A stretch of DNA of 64,000 bases from Mesorhizobium sp. dw_380. Its GTDB lineage: Bacteria > Pseudomonadota > Alphaproteobacteria > Rhizobiales > Rhizobiaceae. Numbering within the stretch: position 1 is the first letter of the stretch; every line of letters begins with the position of its first letter. Both the position numbers and the translations under genes were made by a program. The notes under the pieces are model-generated. The model had not been told where the DNA came from and did no database searches. It worked only from the letters and a program-made list of their open reading frames with translations. This document shows positions 9,588-18,222 of this stretch, in pieces. The stretch spans positions 1-64,000 of the forward strand of contig NZ_JAFFIW010000029.1 of assembly GCF_018588885.1 (NCBI RefSeq), written 5' to 3'.

Positions 9588-10366
9588 TGGTCGAACTGAC
9601 GCTCCCCAAGAATTCGAAGATCCAGCAGGGCAAGACCTGGCCGAAGCCGGAAGGCGCCACGAATCTCAGGGAATACCGCATCTACCGCTGGTCGCCGGAC
9701 GATGACGAGAACCCGCGCATGGACACCTATTTCGTCGACATGGACGATTGCGGGCCGATGGTGCTCGACGCGCTGCTGTGGATCAAGAACAAGATCGATC
9801 CGACGCTGACCTTGCGCCGCTCCTGCCGCGAAGGCATTTGCGGCTCCTGCGCCATGAACATCGACGGCTCCAACACGCTGGCCTGCACCAAGGGCTGCGA
9901 CGACATTTCCGGCGCGGTCAAGGTCTATCCGCTGCCGCACATGCAGGTGGTCAAGGACCTGGTGCCCGACCTCACCAATTTCTATGCCCAGCATGCCTCG
10001 ATCGAGCCGTGGCTGAAGACCGTGTCGCCGCAGCCGGCCAAGGAATGGCTGCAGAGCCATGAGGATCGCGAGAAGCTCGACGGACTCTACGAATGCATCC
10101 TGTGCGCCTGCTGCTCGACCTCCTGCCCGAGCTACTGGTGGAACGGCGACCGCTATCTCGGCCCGGCGACCCTGTTGCAGGCCTACCGCTGGCTGATCGA
10201 CAGCCGCGACGAGGCCACGGGCGAACGGCTCGACAATCTCGAAGACCCGTTCCGGCTCTACCGCTGCCACACCATCATGAACTGCGCGCAGACCTGCCCC
10301 AAGGGCCTGAACCCGGCCAAGGCAATCGCCGAGATCAAGAAGATGATGGTGGAGAGACGGGTTTAG
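9587..10366 (+). CDS. sdhB: succinate dehydrogenase iron-sulfur subunit SdhB
   Basis: The 259-residue subunit passes electrons from SdhA flavin to ubiquinone through [2Fe-2S], [4Fe-4S] and [3Fe-4S] clusters. The cysteine sets are intact: [16 protein letters not shown] with a later C for the plant-type cluster, [16 protein letters not shown] for the 4Fe cluster, and [11 protein letters not shown] for the third. The ATG overlaps the stop of the DUF3052 gene (TAATGG). Last gene of the operon; the paired repeats that follow may mark its end. Confidence 0.97.
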   Translation: MVELTLPKNSKIQQGKTWPKPEGATNLREYRIYRWSPDDDENPRMDTYFVDMDDCGPMVLDALLWIKNKIDPTLTLRRSCREGICGSCAMNIDGSNTLACTKGCDDISGAVKVYPLPHMQVVKDLVPDLTNFYAQHASIEPWLKTVSPQPAKEWLQSHEDREKLDGLYECILCACCSTSCPSYWWNGDRYLGPATLLQAYRWLIDSRDEATGERLDNLEDPFRLYRCHTIMNCAQTCPKGLNPAKAIAEIKKMMVERRV

Positions 10367-10410
10367 GGCGGTTCGCCGCGGCAATCTCAAACGCGGCGAA
10401 CCCTTCGCGT

Positions 10411-10563
10411 CCCCCTCTGTCCTGCCGGACATCTCCCCCACAAGTGGGGAGATCGGCTGTCATCGCGGCTTTCGTCAATCGCCAAGGTTGAAGGATGAGG
10501 CGCCGTCGGCGAAGCTGCCGATCTCCCCCCAAGTGGGGGAGATGTCCGGCAGGACAGAGGGGG
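10411..10563. repeat. inverted pair of palindromic repeats
   Basis: One copy (10411-10456) reads CCCCCTCTGTCCTGCCGGAC then ATCTCCCC, a loop and a complementary GGGGAGAT. The second copy (10517-10563) is its near-exact inverse, ending GTCCGGCAGGACAGAGGGGG. The two could also pair over ~45 bases. It is a different family from the copies at 1-69 and 21726, but with the same paired-inverted arrangement. Confidence 0.75.
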
Positions 10564-10601
10564 GCGCTGTCCCGCCAGCGTCAGAAAAGGATTGCAACCC
10601 A

Positions 10602-11231
10602 ATGAGCGACGACCTTCCCATCCTCTCTCCCGTCGAAGCGCGCGTGCTTGGCTGCCTGATCGAGAAGAAGGAGCTGACGCCGGATGTCTACCCGCTGACG
10701 CTGAATGCAGCACTTGCCGCCGCCAACCAGAAGACGGCGCGCGACCCGGTAATGGCGCTGGAACAGACGGAGGTGCATCGGGCTCTGAAGCTGCTCGAGC
10801 AGAAGGGGCTGGTGCGGCAGATGTTCGGCTCGCGTGTCGAGCGCTATGAGCATCAAATGGCGCAGCGATTTTCGCTGACGACACCGCAAACTGCCTTGCT
10901 CGGCCTGCTCCTGCTGCGCGGGCCGCAGACGGCGCATGAACTCTTGGCGCGAGCTGAGCGCATGGCGCGGTTTTCGTCGATCGAAGACCTGCGCGGTGAA
11001 CTCGACATGCTGATCGGCCGCCGGCCGCCGCTGCTCCAAGAGATCCCACGCGGGCCAGGCCAGCGCGAGGACCGCTACCTGCATCTTCTCGCTGGTCCGG
11101 TGGATGTCGCAGCCCTTTCGGCGCAACGGAGTGCGCCGGCCATGCCTCACTTCGACCTGGAAGCGAGATTGGAGGCGCTGGAGCAGGAAGTCGCCGCACT
11201 ACGCGCCCGGCTTGACGCGCTGGGCGGCTGA
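10602..11231 (+). CDS. YceH family (DUF480) protein
   Basis: A 209-residue soluble protein of the YceH/DUF480 family, built of two winged-helix-like modules. The signature opening LSPVEARVLGCLIEKKELTP, then YPLTLNAALAAANQK and VHRALKLLEQKGLV, is clear. The C-terminal ~35 residues form an amphipathic coiled coil (LEARLEALEQEVAALRARLD). The ATG at 10602 is the family start; the open frame upstream runs through the repeat and is not coding. DNA binding is suggested by the fold, but the cellular role is not known to me. Confidence 0.88.
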   Translation: MSDDLPILSPVEARVLGCLIEKKELTPDVYPLTLNAALAAANQKTARDPVMALEQTEVHRALKLLEQKGLVRQMFGSRVERYEHQMAQRFSLTTPQTALLGLLLLRGPQTAHELLARAERMARFSSIEDLRGELDMLIGRRPPLLQEIPRGPGQREDRYLHLLAGPVDVAALSAQRSAPAMPHFDLEARLEALEQEVAALRARLDALGG

Positions 11232-11288
11232 GGCCGCCAGCGATCGTTCCAGACGTTGCCGCGCAGGGCGACGCCGTCGTCCGTAATG

Positions 11289-11312
11289 AAAACGCCAGCC
11301 CGCAGGCTGGCG
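11289..11312 (-). terminator. intrinsic terminator of osmC
   Basis: Read on the minus strand, CGCCAGCC, a four-base loop and GGCTGGCG are followed by TTTT. It lies about 20 bases beyond the osmC stop. Confidence 0.7.
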
Positions 11313-11334
11313 CTCGCAATCATAGTCACCCTGC

Positions 11335-11760
11335 TCAGCCCAACCTGGCGTCGAGCGATACTTTGATGGCGCCGAGCGCCTTTGAAACCGGGCATTCGGC
11401 CTTGGCCTTCTCGGCCAATTCCTTGAATTTCGCCGCATCGATGCCGGGCACCTTGCCGACCAGCGCAATGGCGCTGCCGGTGATGCCGGTGCCGGGAACC
11501 AGCGTCACCACGGCCTTGGCGTCGAGTTCGGCGGCGGGCGTGCCGTTCTCGGCCAGGAAATGCGAAAGCTGCATGGCGTAGCAGCCGGCATGCGCCGCCG
11601 CGATCAGCTCTTCCGGATTGGTGCCGGATTTGCCGCTTTCATCCTCGAAGCGCGCCTTGAACGAATAGGGGGTGCCCTTCAGGGTCCCGCTCTGCGTGTC
11701 GATCGTGCCCTTGCCTTCTTTCAGATTGCCTTTCCAGACGGCGTTTGCGGTGCGGTCCAT
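11335..11760 (-). CDS. osmC: OsmC family peroxiredoxin
   Basis: A 141-residue organic-hydroperoxide reductase of the OsmC/Ohr family, probably cytosolic. It reduces peroxides with a reactive cysteine pair, visible at C60 (AAAHAGCYAMQLS) and C123 (AECPVSKAL). The GTNPEELIAAAHAGCYAM block and the N-terminal AVWKGNLKEGKGTI are typical of OsmC rather than Ohr. It starts at ATG 11760 and is followed by its own terminator. A stress-regulated promoter is likely but was not recognised. Confidence 0.92.
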   Translation of the reverse strand: MDRTANAVWKGNLKEGKGTIDTQSGTLKGTPYSFKARFEDESGKSGTNPEELIAAAHAGCYAMQLSHFLAENGTPAAELDAKAVVTLVPGTGITGSAIALVGKVPGIDAAKFKELAEKAKAECPVSKALGAIKVSLDARLG

Positions 11761-11983
11761 GAAGTCCTCCTTGGTTGTCGTGGCTGGTGCCTGGGTGAGC
11801 CCGGCGTCAGGTCAACTATAGCGCGCGCGGACACGAAGACCACTGCGCTCTTTGAACCCTTGCTCGGTGTTGGCTGCGGTAATTTCGATTCTTTGAAAAA
11901 AAAGCGCGTGCAAAAATGTCGACTTCCATCTGCCCCGGCCGTCCTGCGGGCGGCCACGGATTTCGTGGCGGATGGAGGTTCAC

Positions 11984-12193
11984 ATGAACAATCTGTTTTC
12001 TGCTCATTGGATAAGCACCGGCCGCAAGGCTGGTGAACAAGAAGTCGACTGGTTGCATCCGCCGCCTTCCGGCTTCGGCCGGCTGCTTGCGGCGGTTGCC
12101 ATCATCGGGATCGGGGTGTGCGTTCTCGACCAAGCAGCGGGCAAAGGCCCGGCTGACAGCCTGATCGCCTCATCCTATGATTCGTCACGATAA
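11984..12193 (+). CDS. small membrane hypothetical protein, 69 aa
   Basis: A small protein with one hydrophobic segment (LLAAVAIIGIGVCVLDQAAG) in the middle and a polar N-terminus. The ATG at 11984 follows GGAGG at five bases. Twelve bases separate its stop from the YciI-like gene downstream, so the two are probably cotranscribed. No family is recognised. The call rests on the good ribosome binding site and this spacing. Confidence 0.5.
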   Translation: MNNLFSAHWISTGRKAGEQEVDWLHPPPSGFGRLLAAVAIIGIGVCVLDQAAGKGPADSLIASSYDSSR

Positions 12194-12205
12194 GGGAGAT
12201 AGAAG

Positions 12206-12562
12206 ATGCAATATGTTTGCCTGGTCTACGGCGAGGAAAAGGACCTCCATGCCATGACGCCGGAGCGTTTGGCCAAGCTCGACGCCGATTCGATGGCCCA
12301 TGACCGGTCATTGGACCAAGCGGGCAAGCTGATCATCGCGCAGGCGCTGCAATCGGTGAAGACGTCGAAGTCGGTGCGGCGGCGCGGGGGCAAGCGCCTG
12401 GTCACCGACGGCCCTTTTGCCGAAACCAAGGAGCAGCTGCTCGGTTTCGTGATGATCGAGGCGAAAGATCTGGACGAGGCGCTGGAGATCGCCGGCGAGA
12501 TCCCGCTGGCCGAAATCGGCACCGTCGAGGTACGCGCGATCTACAATGTGCCGGGATCATAG
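12206..12562 (+). CDS. YCII-related (DGPF) domain protein
   Basis: A 118-residue protein of the YCII/DGPF family, a ferredoxin-like alpha+beta fold. MQYVCLVYGEE at the start and VTDGPFAETKEQLLGF in the middle are the hallmarks. The ATG at 12206 has AGGGAGA upstream. Relatives often sit beside ECF sigma factors, but none is present here. Biochemical function is unknown for most members. Confidence 0.88.
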   Translation: MQYVCLVYGEEKDLHAMTPERLAKLDADSMAHDRSLDQAGKLIIAQALQSVKTSKSVRRRGGKRLVTDGPFAETKEQLLGFVMIEAKDLDEALEIAGEIPLAEIGTVEVRAIYNVPGS

Positions 12563-12674
12563 GGACGATTGTTTGCGTGCGGCCCGAGCGCCTGGCGGAG
12601 CGACCGATGTTTCTTCGCCGTTGAAGCAGGCCGAGAGTTCTCCTATCCTCGCCGGGAGTTTGGGGGAATCCGAC

Positions 12675-13202
12675 ATGCCTTTCCTGATTGCTATTCTTGG
12701 CGTGCTCGGAGCGGCGGCACTCTGGTGGTACCGGATGAAGGCCATGAACGAGGCCGCGCGTGACGTTGCCGATGTCATCGGTCGTGTCCAGGGCTCCGTA
12801 CGCCGCAAGAAGCTGCGCAAGCAGGCGGCCCTGTCGCCGCTGACGGCGATCGACGATCCGGTGGTGGCCGCCGCGACGCTGATTGCATCCATCGTCTCCG
12901 AGAATGGGCCGATCCTGCCGCAGCGCGAGGCCGTCATCCGCGCGGTGATCTCGGAAATCGCCGACAAGAAGAAGACCGACGAGGCGGTGATCTACGCCAA
13001 ATGGGCGGCCTCACAGATCGACGACACGACTGTTGTCATCGACAAGCTGGCGCCGTTCCTGCGCGAGCGTCTCGACGTGGCGGAGCGAAACGATCTGCTG
13101 CAGATGGTCAATCGCGCGGCCCAGGGCGGCGAGAAACGCCTTGAGATCGCCGATCAGAGGATGCTGAGGCTGCGGCAGAAGCTGGGTTTTGAGGTCAATT
13201 AG
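12675..13202 (+). CDS. membrane-anchored hypothetical protein, TerB-like helical region
   Basis: A 175-residue protein with one N-terminal membrane helix (MPFLIAILGVLGAAALWWY) followed by a soluble, mainly helical domain. The segments VAAATLIASIVSENGPILP and AERNDLLQMVNRAAQG resemble TerB-type helical domains, but the match is loose. The ATG at 12675 follows GGGGGA and gives the natural membrane anchor; the open frame upstream is not supported. Downstream is the convergent hydroxylase gene, 12 bases away. Confidence 0.68.
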   Translation: MPFLIAILGVLGAAALWWYRMKAMNEAARDVADVIGRVQGSVRRKKLRKQAALSPLTAIDDPVVAAATLIASIVSENGPILPQREAVIRAVISEIADKKKTDEAVIYAKWAASQIDDTTVVIDKLAPFLRERLDVAERNDLLQMVNRAAQGGEKRLEIADQRMLRLRQKLGFEVN

Positions 13203-13214
13203 GACGCAGGCGGA

Positions 13215-14474
13215 TCAGATCGGCTCGCCTCGCAACAGCTTCGGCGTGCCGGCGGACAATCCCGACGCCTGCCGGATAAAAAATTCCTTCAGGCGCGGCA
13301 TGCGTTCGACCAGGCCGAGGCCGATGTCGCGGACGGTGCGCAGGGGGGTGATGTCGTTGGAAAACAGCCGATTCAGCACGTCCGTCGTGACGCCCATCTG
13401 CAGCGTGTCGAAACGGCGCCATTGCTGGTAGCGCTCCAGCACGTCGAGCGCGCCGATGTCCCGGCCGAGCCGGTCGGCCTCGACGATCACCTCGGCAAGG
13501 GCTGCCACATCCTTGAAGCCGAGATTGAGGCCCTGGCCGGCGATCGGATGGATGCCGTGGGCGGCGTCGCCGGCAAGCGCGATACGCGGTGCGACAAAGG
13601 CGCGCGCGATGGTGAGGCTGAGCGGCCAGGCGCGCGGCTTGTCGGCAACGCGGATTTCGCCGAGCTTCAGGCCGAAGCGCTGCTCGAGTTCATGCTCGAA
13701 AACGAGATCGTCGCCTTCCACCAGCGCTTTGGCATCTTCCGCGCGTTCGACCCAGACGATCGACGAGCGGTTGGTGCCGTCCTCGCCGGGTTTCAGCGGC
13801 AAGGTGGCGAAGGGGCCGGCCGGTAAAAAGTGCTCTTCGGCGCGGCCATTGTGCGGACGTTCATGCGCCACGGTGCAGACGATGCCCGACTGGCCGTATT
13901 CCCACTTCACGGTCTTGATGCCGGCCATGTCGCGCAGCTTCGAATTGACGCCGTCGGCGGCGACCAGCAGCCGCGCCGTCAGCGCGGCGCCGTCGGCCAG
14001 ATGCACCGTGATGCCGGCACCGCTGGTTTCGAAGCCTTGCACCGCGAGGCCTTCGATGATGTCGATGCCGAGTTTTTCGGCTCTGGCGCGCAAGGCGCCG
14101 TTCAAGGCCTTGTTGGCCACCATATGCGCAAAGGGCTCGCCCGGCGCCACTTCGCCGCCGAAGGTCAGGAAGACCGGGCGCACCGGATCGGCGCTGCGCG
14201 AATCGGTGATAATCATCTCGGTGATCGCCTGTGCCTGCGGCGCGATCTCGGCCCAGACGCCGAGCTGGTCGAGCATGCGGCAGGCGGCGGCGGCAATGGC
14301 CGAAGCGCGACCGTCCCTTTGCCAGGCGCCGGCGGGCGCGGCATCGACCAGCGCCACGGCAAGGTTGGGCCGCGCCTGCTTCAATGAGACGGCGCTGGCC
14401 AGCCCGACATAGCCGGCGCCGGCGACGAGAACATCGAGCCCGGATCTGGTCTTGGCGTCCGCCTTGCGTTCCAT
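13215..14474 (-). CDS. UbiH/COQ6-family FAD monooxygenase (ubiquinone biosynthesis)
   Basis: A 419-residue class A flavin monooxygenase that probably hydroxylates a ubiquinone ring precursor. VLVAGAGYVGLASAVSLKQ is the FAD Rossmann motif, LLVAADGVNSKLRDMAG the DG region, and IALAGDAAHGIHPIAGQGLNLGFKD the second FAD motif with the UbiH-family GQGLN signature. The start at 14474 is preferred because AAGGAG lies eight bases upstream; an ATG at 14546 would add 24 disordered residues. Rhizobiales often use a UbiL-type enzyme of this family, so the exact ring position is not assigned. Confidence 0.88.
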   Translation of the reverse strand: MERKADAKTRSGLDVLVAGAGYVGLASAVSLKQARPNLAVALVDAAPAGAWQRDGRASAIAAAACRMLDQLGVWAEIAPQAQAITEMIITDSRSADPVRPVFLTFGGEVAPGEPFAHMVANKALNGALRARAEKLGIDIIEGLAVQGFETSGAGITVHLADGAALTARLLVAADGVNSKLRDMAGIKTVKWEYGQSGIVCTVAHERPHNGRAEEHFLPAGPFATLPLKPGEDGTNRSSIVWVERAEDAKALVEGDDLVFEHELEQRFGLKLGEIRVADKPRAWPLSLTIARAFVAPRIALAGDAAHGIHPIAGQGLNLGFKDVAALAEVIVEADRLGRDIGALDVLERYQQWRRFDTLQMGVTTDVLNRLFSNDITPLRTVRDIGLGLVERMPRLKEFFIRQASGLSAGTPKLLRGEPI

Positions 14475-14573
14475 TGTCTTGGCTCCTTGCGCGCCGGCCG
14501 GGGCCTGCGCCCTTGACGGCTCGTTCTTCCTGTCGGAAACCGCCATAGCAATTTTGAGGCGAGGTCACAAAAC

Positions 14574-15434
14574 ATGACGGCGGCCATGGACGAGCTTCTG
14601 GGTATTCTCGACCTCGAGAGGCTGGAACACAATCTGTATCGTGGTCGCAGCCCCCAGGTGGAGTGGCAGCGCGTGTTCGGCGGCCAGACCATCGCCCAGG
14701 CGCTGGTGGCGGCGCAGCGGACGGTGGAGCCGGACCGTTTCGTGCATTCGCTGCACGGCTATTTCATGCGGCCCGGCGACATCAAGGTGCCGATCATCTA
14801 TGAGGTCGACCGCATCCGTGACGGCGGCTCCTTCACCACCCGCCGCGTGCTGGCGATCCAGCACGGGCAGGCGATCTTTTCGCTGGAGGCCTCGTTCCAG
14901 GTCGACGAGAAGGGGCTCGAGCACCAGTTCGCGCTGCCCGACGACGTGCCGCCGCCGGAAGGGCTGCAGACGCAGCGGCAGCTGCTCGAAAAGGCCGAGC
15001 GTGTGCCGGAGGCGGTGCGCCGCTTCTGGGCGCGCGAGCGGCCGCTGGAACTCAGGCCGGTCAATCTCCAGCACTATGAAAGCCGCGACAAGCTGCCGCC
15101 CCGGCAGAATGTCTGGATCCGGCTCGCCGGGCCGGTTCCCGACGACCGCGCGCTGCAGTCGGTGCTGCTCGCCTATCTCTCCGACATGACGCTGCTCGAC
15201 ACCTCGACCTTCGCGCATGGGCGTGGCCTGTTCGATCCCGACATCCAGGCGGCGAGCCTCGACCATTCGATGTGGTTCCACCGGCCGCATTCGCTCGACG
15301 GCTGGCTGCTCTATGCGCAGGACAGCCCGTCAAGCTCGGGATCGCGCGGCTTCAGCCGCGGCACGCTCTATGCGCGCGACGGCACGCTGATCGCCTCGAT
15401 GGCCCAGGAAGGGTTGATCCGGCTCAGGCGTTGA
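14574..15434 (+). CDS. tesB: acyl-CoA thioesterase II
   Basis: A 286-residue double-hotdog thioesterase that hydrolyses acyl-CoA to free acid and CoA. Family blocks: LYRGRSPQ, RVFGGQTIAQALVAA, SLHGYFMRPGD, DGGSFTTRRV in the first hotdog; AYLSDMTLLD, SLDHSMWFHRP and FSRGTLYARDGTLIAS in the second. It starts at ATG 14574, divergent from the hydroxylase gene. The length and both halves are normal. Confidence 0.94.
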   Translation: MTAAMDELLGILDLERLEHNLYRGRSPQVEWQRVFGGQTIAQALVAAQRTVEPDRFVHSLHGYFMRPGDIKVPIIYEVDRIRDGGSFTTRRVLAIQHGQAIFSLEASFQVDEKGLEHQFALPDDVPPPEGLQTQRQLLEKAERVPEAVRRFWARERPLELRPVNLQHYESRDKLPPRQNVWIRLAGPVPDDRALQSVLLAYLSDMTLLDTSTFAHGRGLFDPDIQAASLDHSMWFHRPHSLDGWLLYAQDSPSSSGSRGFSRGTLYARDGTLIASMAQEGLIRLRR

Positions 15435-15490
15435 GCAGTCTGCCGGCCGAACCCGCACGGCAGCCTCTCGAATGGGCATTTTTTAAAAAT

Positions 15491-15507
15491 TGCACAATTT
15501 TTGTGCA
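15491..15507. promoter_or_regulatory. candidate NtrC enhancer site
   Basis: TGCACAATTTTTGTGCA is a perfect 17-base dyad that matches the outer bases of NtrC sites (TGCAC-N7-GTGCA). It lies about 120 bases upstream of the predicted start from the sigma-54-like promoter at 15594, a normal enhancer distance. Confidence 0.6.
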
Positions 15508-15593
15508 TGCGCTTTGGCGCGCCTGTGTGCACGTGGCGGCCGGCGGCCTCTCAATCCTTTTGTTTACAACGGGTTAATGCCCTGCCTCCGCAA

Positions 15594-15610
15594 TTGGCAT
15601 GAAGCTTGAA
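15594..15610 (+). promoter_or_regulatory. candidate sigma-54 promoter of glnK-amtB
   Basis: TTGGCATGAAGCTTGAA fits the -24/-12 consensus TGGCAYG-N4-TTGCW, with GG and the -12 element ten bases apart. The one key mismatch is A for C in the -12 GC. Transcription would start near 15620, about 70 bases before glnK. Confidence 0.55.
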
Positions 15611-15683
15611 TCCTTGTTGGCACTCTCCGGCCTTTGGATCGGTGAAGTCGTGCAAACGCGGGGGACCGCAACAGCAAAGGTGA

Positions 15684-16028
<345 letters not shown>

Positions 16029-16059
16029 GCGGCGAACACGTATTCCAATGGAGAGTTCA

Positions 16060-17415
16060 ATGAATATTGCTTCCACCTTGAAGACGACGGGACGGGCGGC
16101 CCTTCTGGGCTCGCTCGCTCTCGCAGCATTGGGCAGCGTCGCCGCTTTCGCGCAGGAGGCTGCTCCCGCTGCCGCAGCTGCCGCACCGGCCGCCGCGCCC
16201 GCTCCGGTGCTCGACACCGGCAACACCGCCTGGATGCTGACCTCGACGGCTCTGGTGCTGATGATGACCGTCCCGGGCCTGGCGCTGTTCTACGGCGGCA
16301 TGGTGCGCAAGAAGAACGTGCTCGCCACCATCATGCAGAGCTTCGCCATCACCTGCCTGGTGACGGTGCTGTGGTTCATGTTCGGTTATTCGCTTGCCTT
16401 CTCCGACGGCGGCGGCATGAACAGCTATCTTGGCGGCACCTCGAAATTCTTCCATCACGGTATCACCACTGCCTCGCTGTGGCTGCCGGGCGTCGCGAAC
16501 ATTCCTGAATTCGTCTTCTCGATGTTCCAGATGACCTTCGCCATCATCACCCCGGCGCTGATTGCCGGCGCCTTCGCAGAACGCTTCAAATTCTCGGGGC
16601 TGCTGATCTTCATGGCGCTGTGGCTGCTGGTCGTCTACGTGCCGATCGCGCATTGGGTCTGGGGCGGCGGTTTCCTCGGCACGGCTGGTGTGCTCGACTT
16701 CGCCGGCGGCACGGTTGTCCACATCAACGCCGGTGTTGCCGGTCTGGTCTGCGCGCTGGTTCTGGGCAAGCGCGAAGGCTACGGCACCACCAACATGGCG
16801 CCGCACAACCTGGTCTATTCGGTGATCGGCGCCTCGCTGCTGTGGGTCGGCTGGTTCGGCTTCAACGCCGGTTCGGAACTGGCGGCTGACGGCCTTGCCG
16901 GTGCCGCCATGCTCAACACCCAGGTTGCCACCGCTGCGGCGGCGCTGGCCTGGATGTTCGCCGAATGGATCATCGCCAAGAAGCCATCCGTGCTCGGCAT
17001 CATCTCGGGTGCCGTCGCCGGCCTCGTCGCGGTGACGCCGGCTTCCGGCTTCGTCAACCCGACCGGCGCCTTCATCGTCGGCATCGTCGCCGGCGTGGTC
17101 TGCTACATCTCAGCGGTCAAGGTGAAGCACATCTTCGGCTATGACGACTCGCTCGACGCTTTCGGCGTGCATGGCATCGGCGGCATCATCGGTGCGCTGC
17201 TCACCGGCGTGCTCGCGGATCCGGCGATCAACAGCCTGTCGTCGGGCGCTTCGCTCGGCAAGCAGCTCTACGGCGTCGCTGTCACCATCGTGTGGACAGC
17301 GATCGCCACCTTCGTGATCCTCTATGTCGTCAAGGCACTCGTCGGGCTGCGTCCGTCGACCCAGGAAGAGGTTGAAGGCCTCGACATCTCCCAGCATGGC
17401 GAAGTGGTGCCGTAA
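16060..17415 (+). CDS. amtB: ammonium transporter AmtB
   Basis: A 451-residue ammonium channel of the Amt/Rh family. A cleavable signal (SLALAALGSVAAFAQ) is followed by an Ala/Pro linker and about eleven membrane helices. Recognisable Amt segments are TAWMLTSTALVLMMTVPGLA, FYGGMVRKKNVL, a twin-His region with FGVHGIGGIIGALLTG, and DFAGGTVVHINAG. The ATG at 16060 has GGAGA five bases upstream; 16048 is a possible alternative. Cotranscribed with glnK and ended by the strong hairpin just downstream. Confidence 0.96.
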   Translation: MNIASTLKTTGRAALLGSLALAALGSVAAFAQEAAPAAAAAAPAAAPAPVLDTGNTAWMLTSTALVLMMTVPGLALFYGGMVRKKNVLATIMQSFAITCLVTVLWFMFGYSLAFSDGGGMNSYLGGTSKFFHHGITTASLWLPGVANIPEFVFSMFQMTFAIITPALIAGAFAERFKFSGLLIFMALWLLVVYVPIAHWVWGGGFLGTAGVLDFAGGTVVHINAGVAGLVCALVLGKREGYGTTNMAPHNLVYSVIGASLLWVGWFGFNAGSELAADGLAGAAMLNTQVATAAAALAWMFAEWIIAKKPSVLGIISGAVAGLVAVTPASGFVNPTGAFIVGIVAGVVCYISAVKVKHIFGYDDSLDAFGVHGIGGIIGALLTGVLADPAINSLSSGASLGKQLYGVAVTIVWTAIATFVILYVVKALVGLRPSTQEEVEGLDISQHGEVVP

Positions 17416-17428
17416 GGCCAGCCTCGCC

Positions 17429-17466
17429 AAGAGGCCGGCGGATCCTCCTCCCGCCGGCCTCTTGTT
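17429..17466 (+). terminator. terminator of glnK-amtB
   Basis: A 13-bp stem (AAGAGGCCGGCGG / CCGCCGGCCTCTT) with a nine-base loop, followed by a T-rich stretch (GTTTCTTTC), begins 14 bases after amtB. It lies in the 317-base gene-free stretch 17416-17732. Confidence 0.85.
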
Positions 17467-17552
17467 TCTTTCTCGCAATTTTGAACGGAGACGGTTGCAC
17501 GTCGCCCTGAAAAAGATCCCGTCGTGATGCTCCCGAAAGGAGTTCACGCCTT

Positions 17553-17583
17553 GAGGCCCGGATCACATCCGGGCCTCTTTTTT
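17553..17583 (+). terminator. second intrinsic terminator after amtB
   Basis: An 11-bp GC-rich stem (GAGGCCCGGAT / ATCCGGGCCTC), a three-base loop and a run of six T. It ends a separate ~90-base segment after the amtB terminator, so it may back it up or end a small transcript. Confidence 0.85.
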
Positions 17584-17619
17584 GGCAAATTCATCCTGGT
17601 CGGCCCAAGTCCGCGCAAT

Positions 17620-17709
17620 CACGTTCGCGTGAACAAGCTTTTCGAGGAAACATTGACCGCCCTGGTCCCGAACTGTGGGAACGATCGCCGTTTCTGACGA
17701 TCGTTTTTT
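17620..17709 (+). ncRNA. candidate leader RNA / small RNA with attenuator-like end
   Basis: Between two strong terminators lie three small hairpins: TCACG-TTCG-CGTGA (17620-17633), GACC-GCCCT-GGTC and CCC-GAACTGT-GGG. They end in a terminator at 17680-17709. A 22-residue GTG-started frame (17629-17697) ends inside that terminator, like a leader peptide, but lacks a clear ribosome binding site. No promoter was identified. It is either a leader with an attenuator for the secreted-protein gene at 17733 or a free small RNA. Confidence 0.35.
17680..17709 (+). terminator. intrinsic terminator just upstream of the small secreted-protein gene
   Basis: An 8-bp stem (AACGATCG / CGATCGTT) with a ten-base loop, running into TTTTTT. 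It lies only 23 bases before the next start codon, so it faces the gene as an attenuator would. Confidence 0.75.
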
Positions 17710-17732
17710 AAACACAGGGAAGGAATTTTCTC

Positions 17733-18011
17733 ATGAATCTCAAGAATATCTGCCTGGGAGCGCTTGCTCTTTCCATGATCGGCGGCGTGGCATTTGCCGG
17801 CGCTCTTGATGAACCGGACAATATGGCGCCGTTCTTCACCGATTCCAGCATGAAAACCATGAAGCCGATGGCGGAATTCAAGGCAGCCTTCATGGCCATG
17901 CCGAAGGAGAAGCAGGACGCCATGATGAAGGAATGCCAGGACGCGGCGATGAGCAAGCCGCACGCCGAGTTCTGCGCCAATGTGAAGGCGCTCGGCGGCG
18001 CCAACAAGTAA
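17733..18011 (+). CDS. small secreted Met/Lys-rich hypothetical protein
   Basis: A 92-residue protein with a Sec signal peptide (MNLKNICLGALALSMIGGVAFA). The mature ~70 residues contain repeated Met-Lys patterns (MKTMKPM, AFMAMPKEKQDAMMKE) and a pair of cysteines (KECQDAAM and AEFCANV), loosely like the helical Cys-pair repeats of PsiF-type periplasmic proteins. AAGGAA precedes the ATG. It is a monocistronic unit between two strong terminators (17680-17709 and 18036-18063). Function unknown. Confidence 0.72.
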   Translation: MNLKNICLGALALSMIGGVAFAGALDEPDNMAPFFTDSSMKTMKPMAEFKAAFMAMPKEKQDAMMKECQDAAMSKPHAEFCANVKALGGANK

Positions 18012-18035
18012 CACGCTGCCTGACCAAACGAACGG

Positions 18036-18063
18036 ATGGCGGGCCGCGGTGCCCGCCATTTTT
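18036..18063 (+). terminator. intrinsic terminator of the small secreted-protein gene
   Basis: A 9-bp stem ATGGCGGGC / GCCCGCCAT with a six-base loop and TTTT, 25 bases after the stop. Confidence 0.85.
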
Positions 18064-18126
18064 CATGCGGGGTACGTGCGCCGGGAGATCTCCATGTCAA
18101 GAGGATGGTCACCGGCAGCCTTATAG

Positions 18127-18141
18127 TTAATGCAGCCTTAA
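18127..18141. promoter_or_regulatory. candidate CtrA box upstream of ftsK
   Basis: TTAATGCAGCCTTAA, followed by C, is an exact TTAA-N7-TTAAC match. It lies about 80 bases before the ftsK start codon, a plausible promoter position for a cell-cycle gene. Confidence 0.55.
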
Positions 18142-18222
18142 CCTTCCCACGGCTAGTCTGGCATCCGAATCTCCCGGAGTGCGTCATGCGCTCGGGCCAG
18201 GCAATCACTGACGGGGAAGAGC

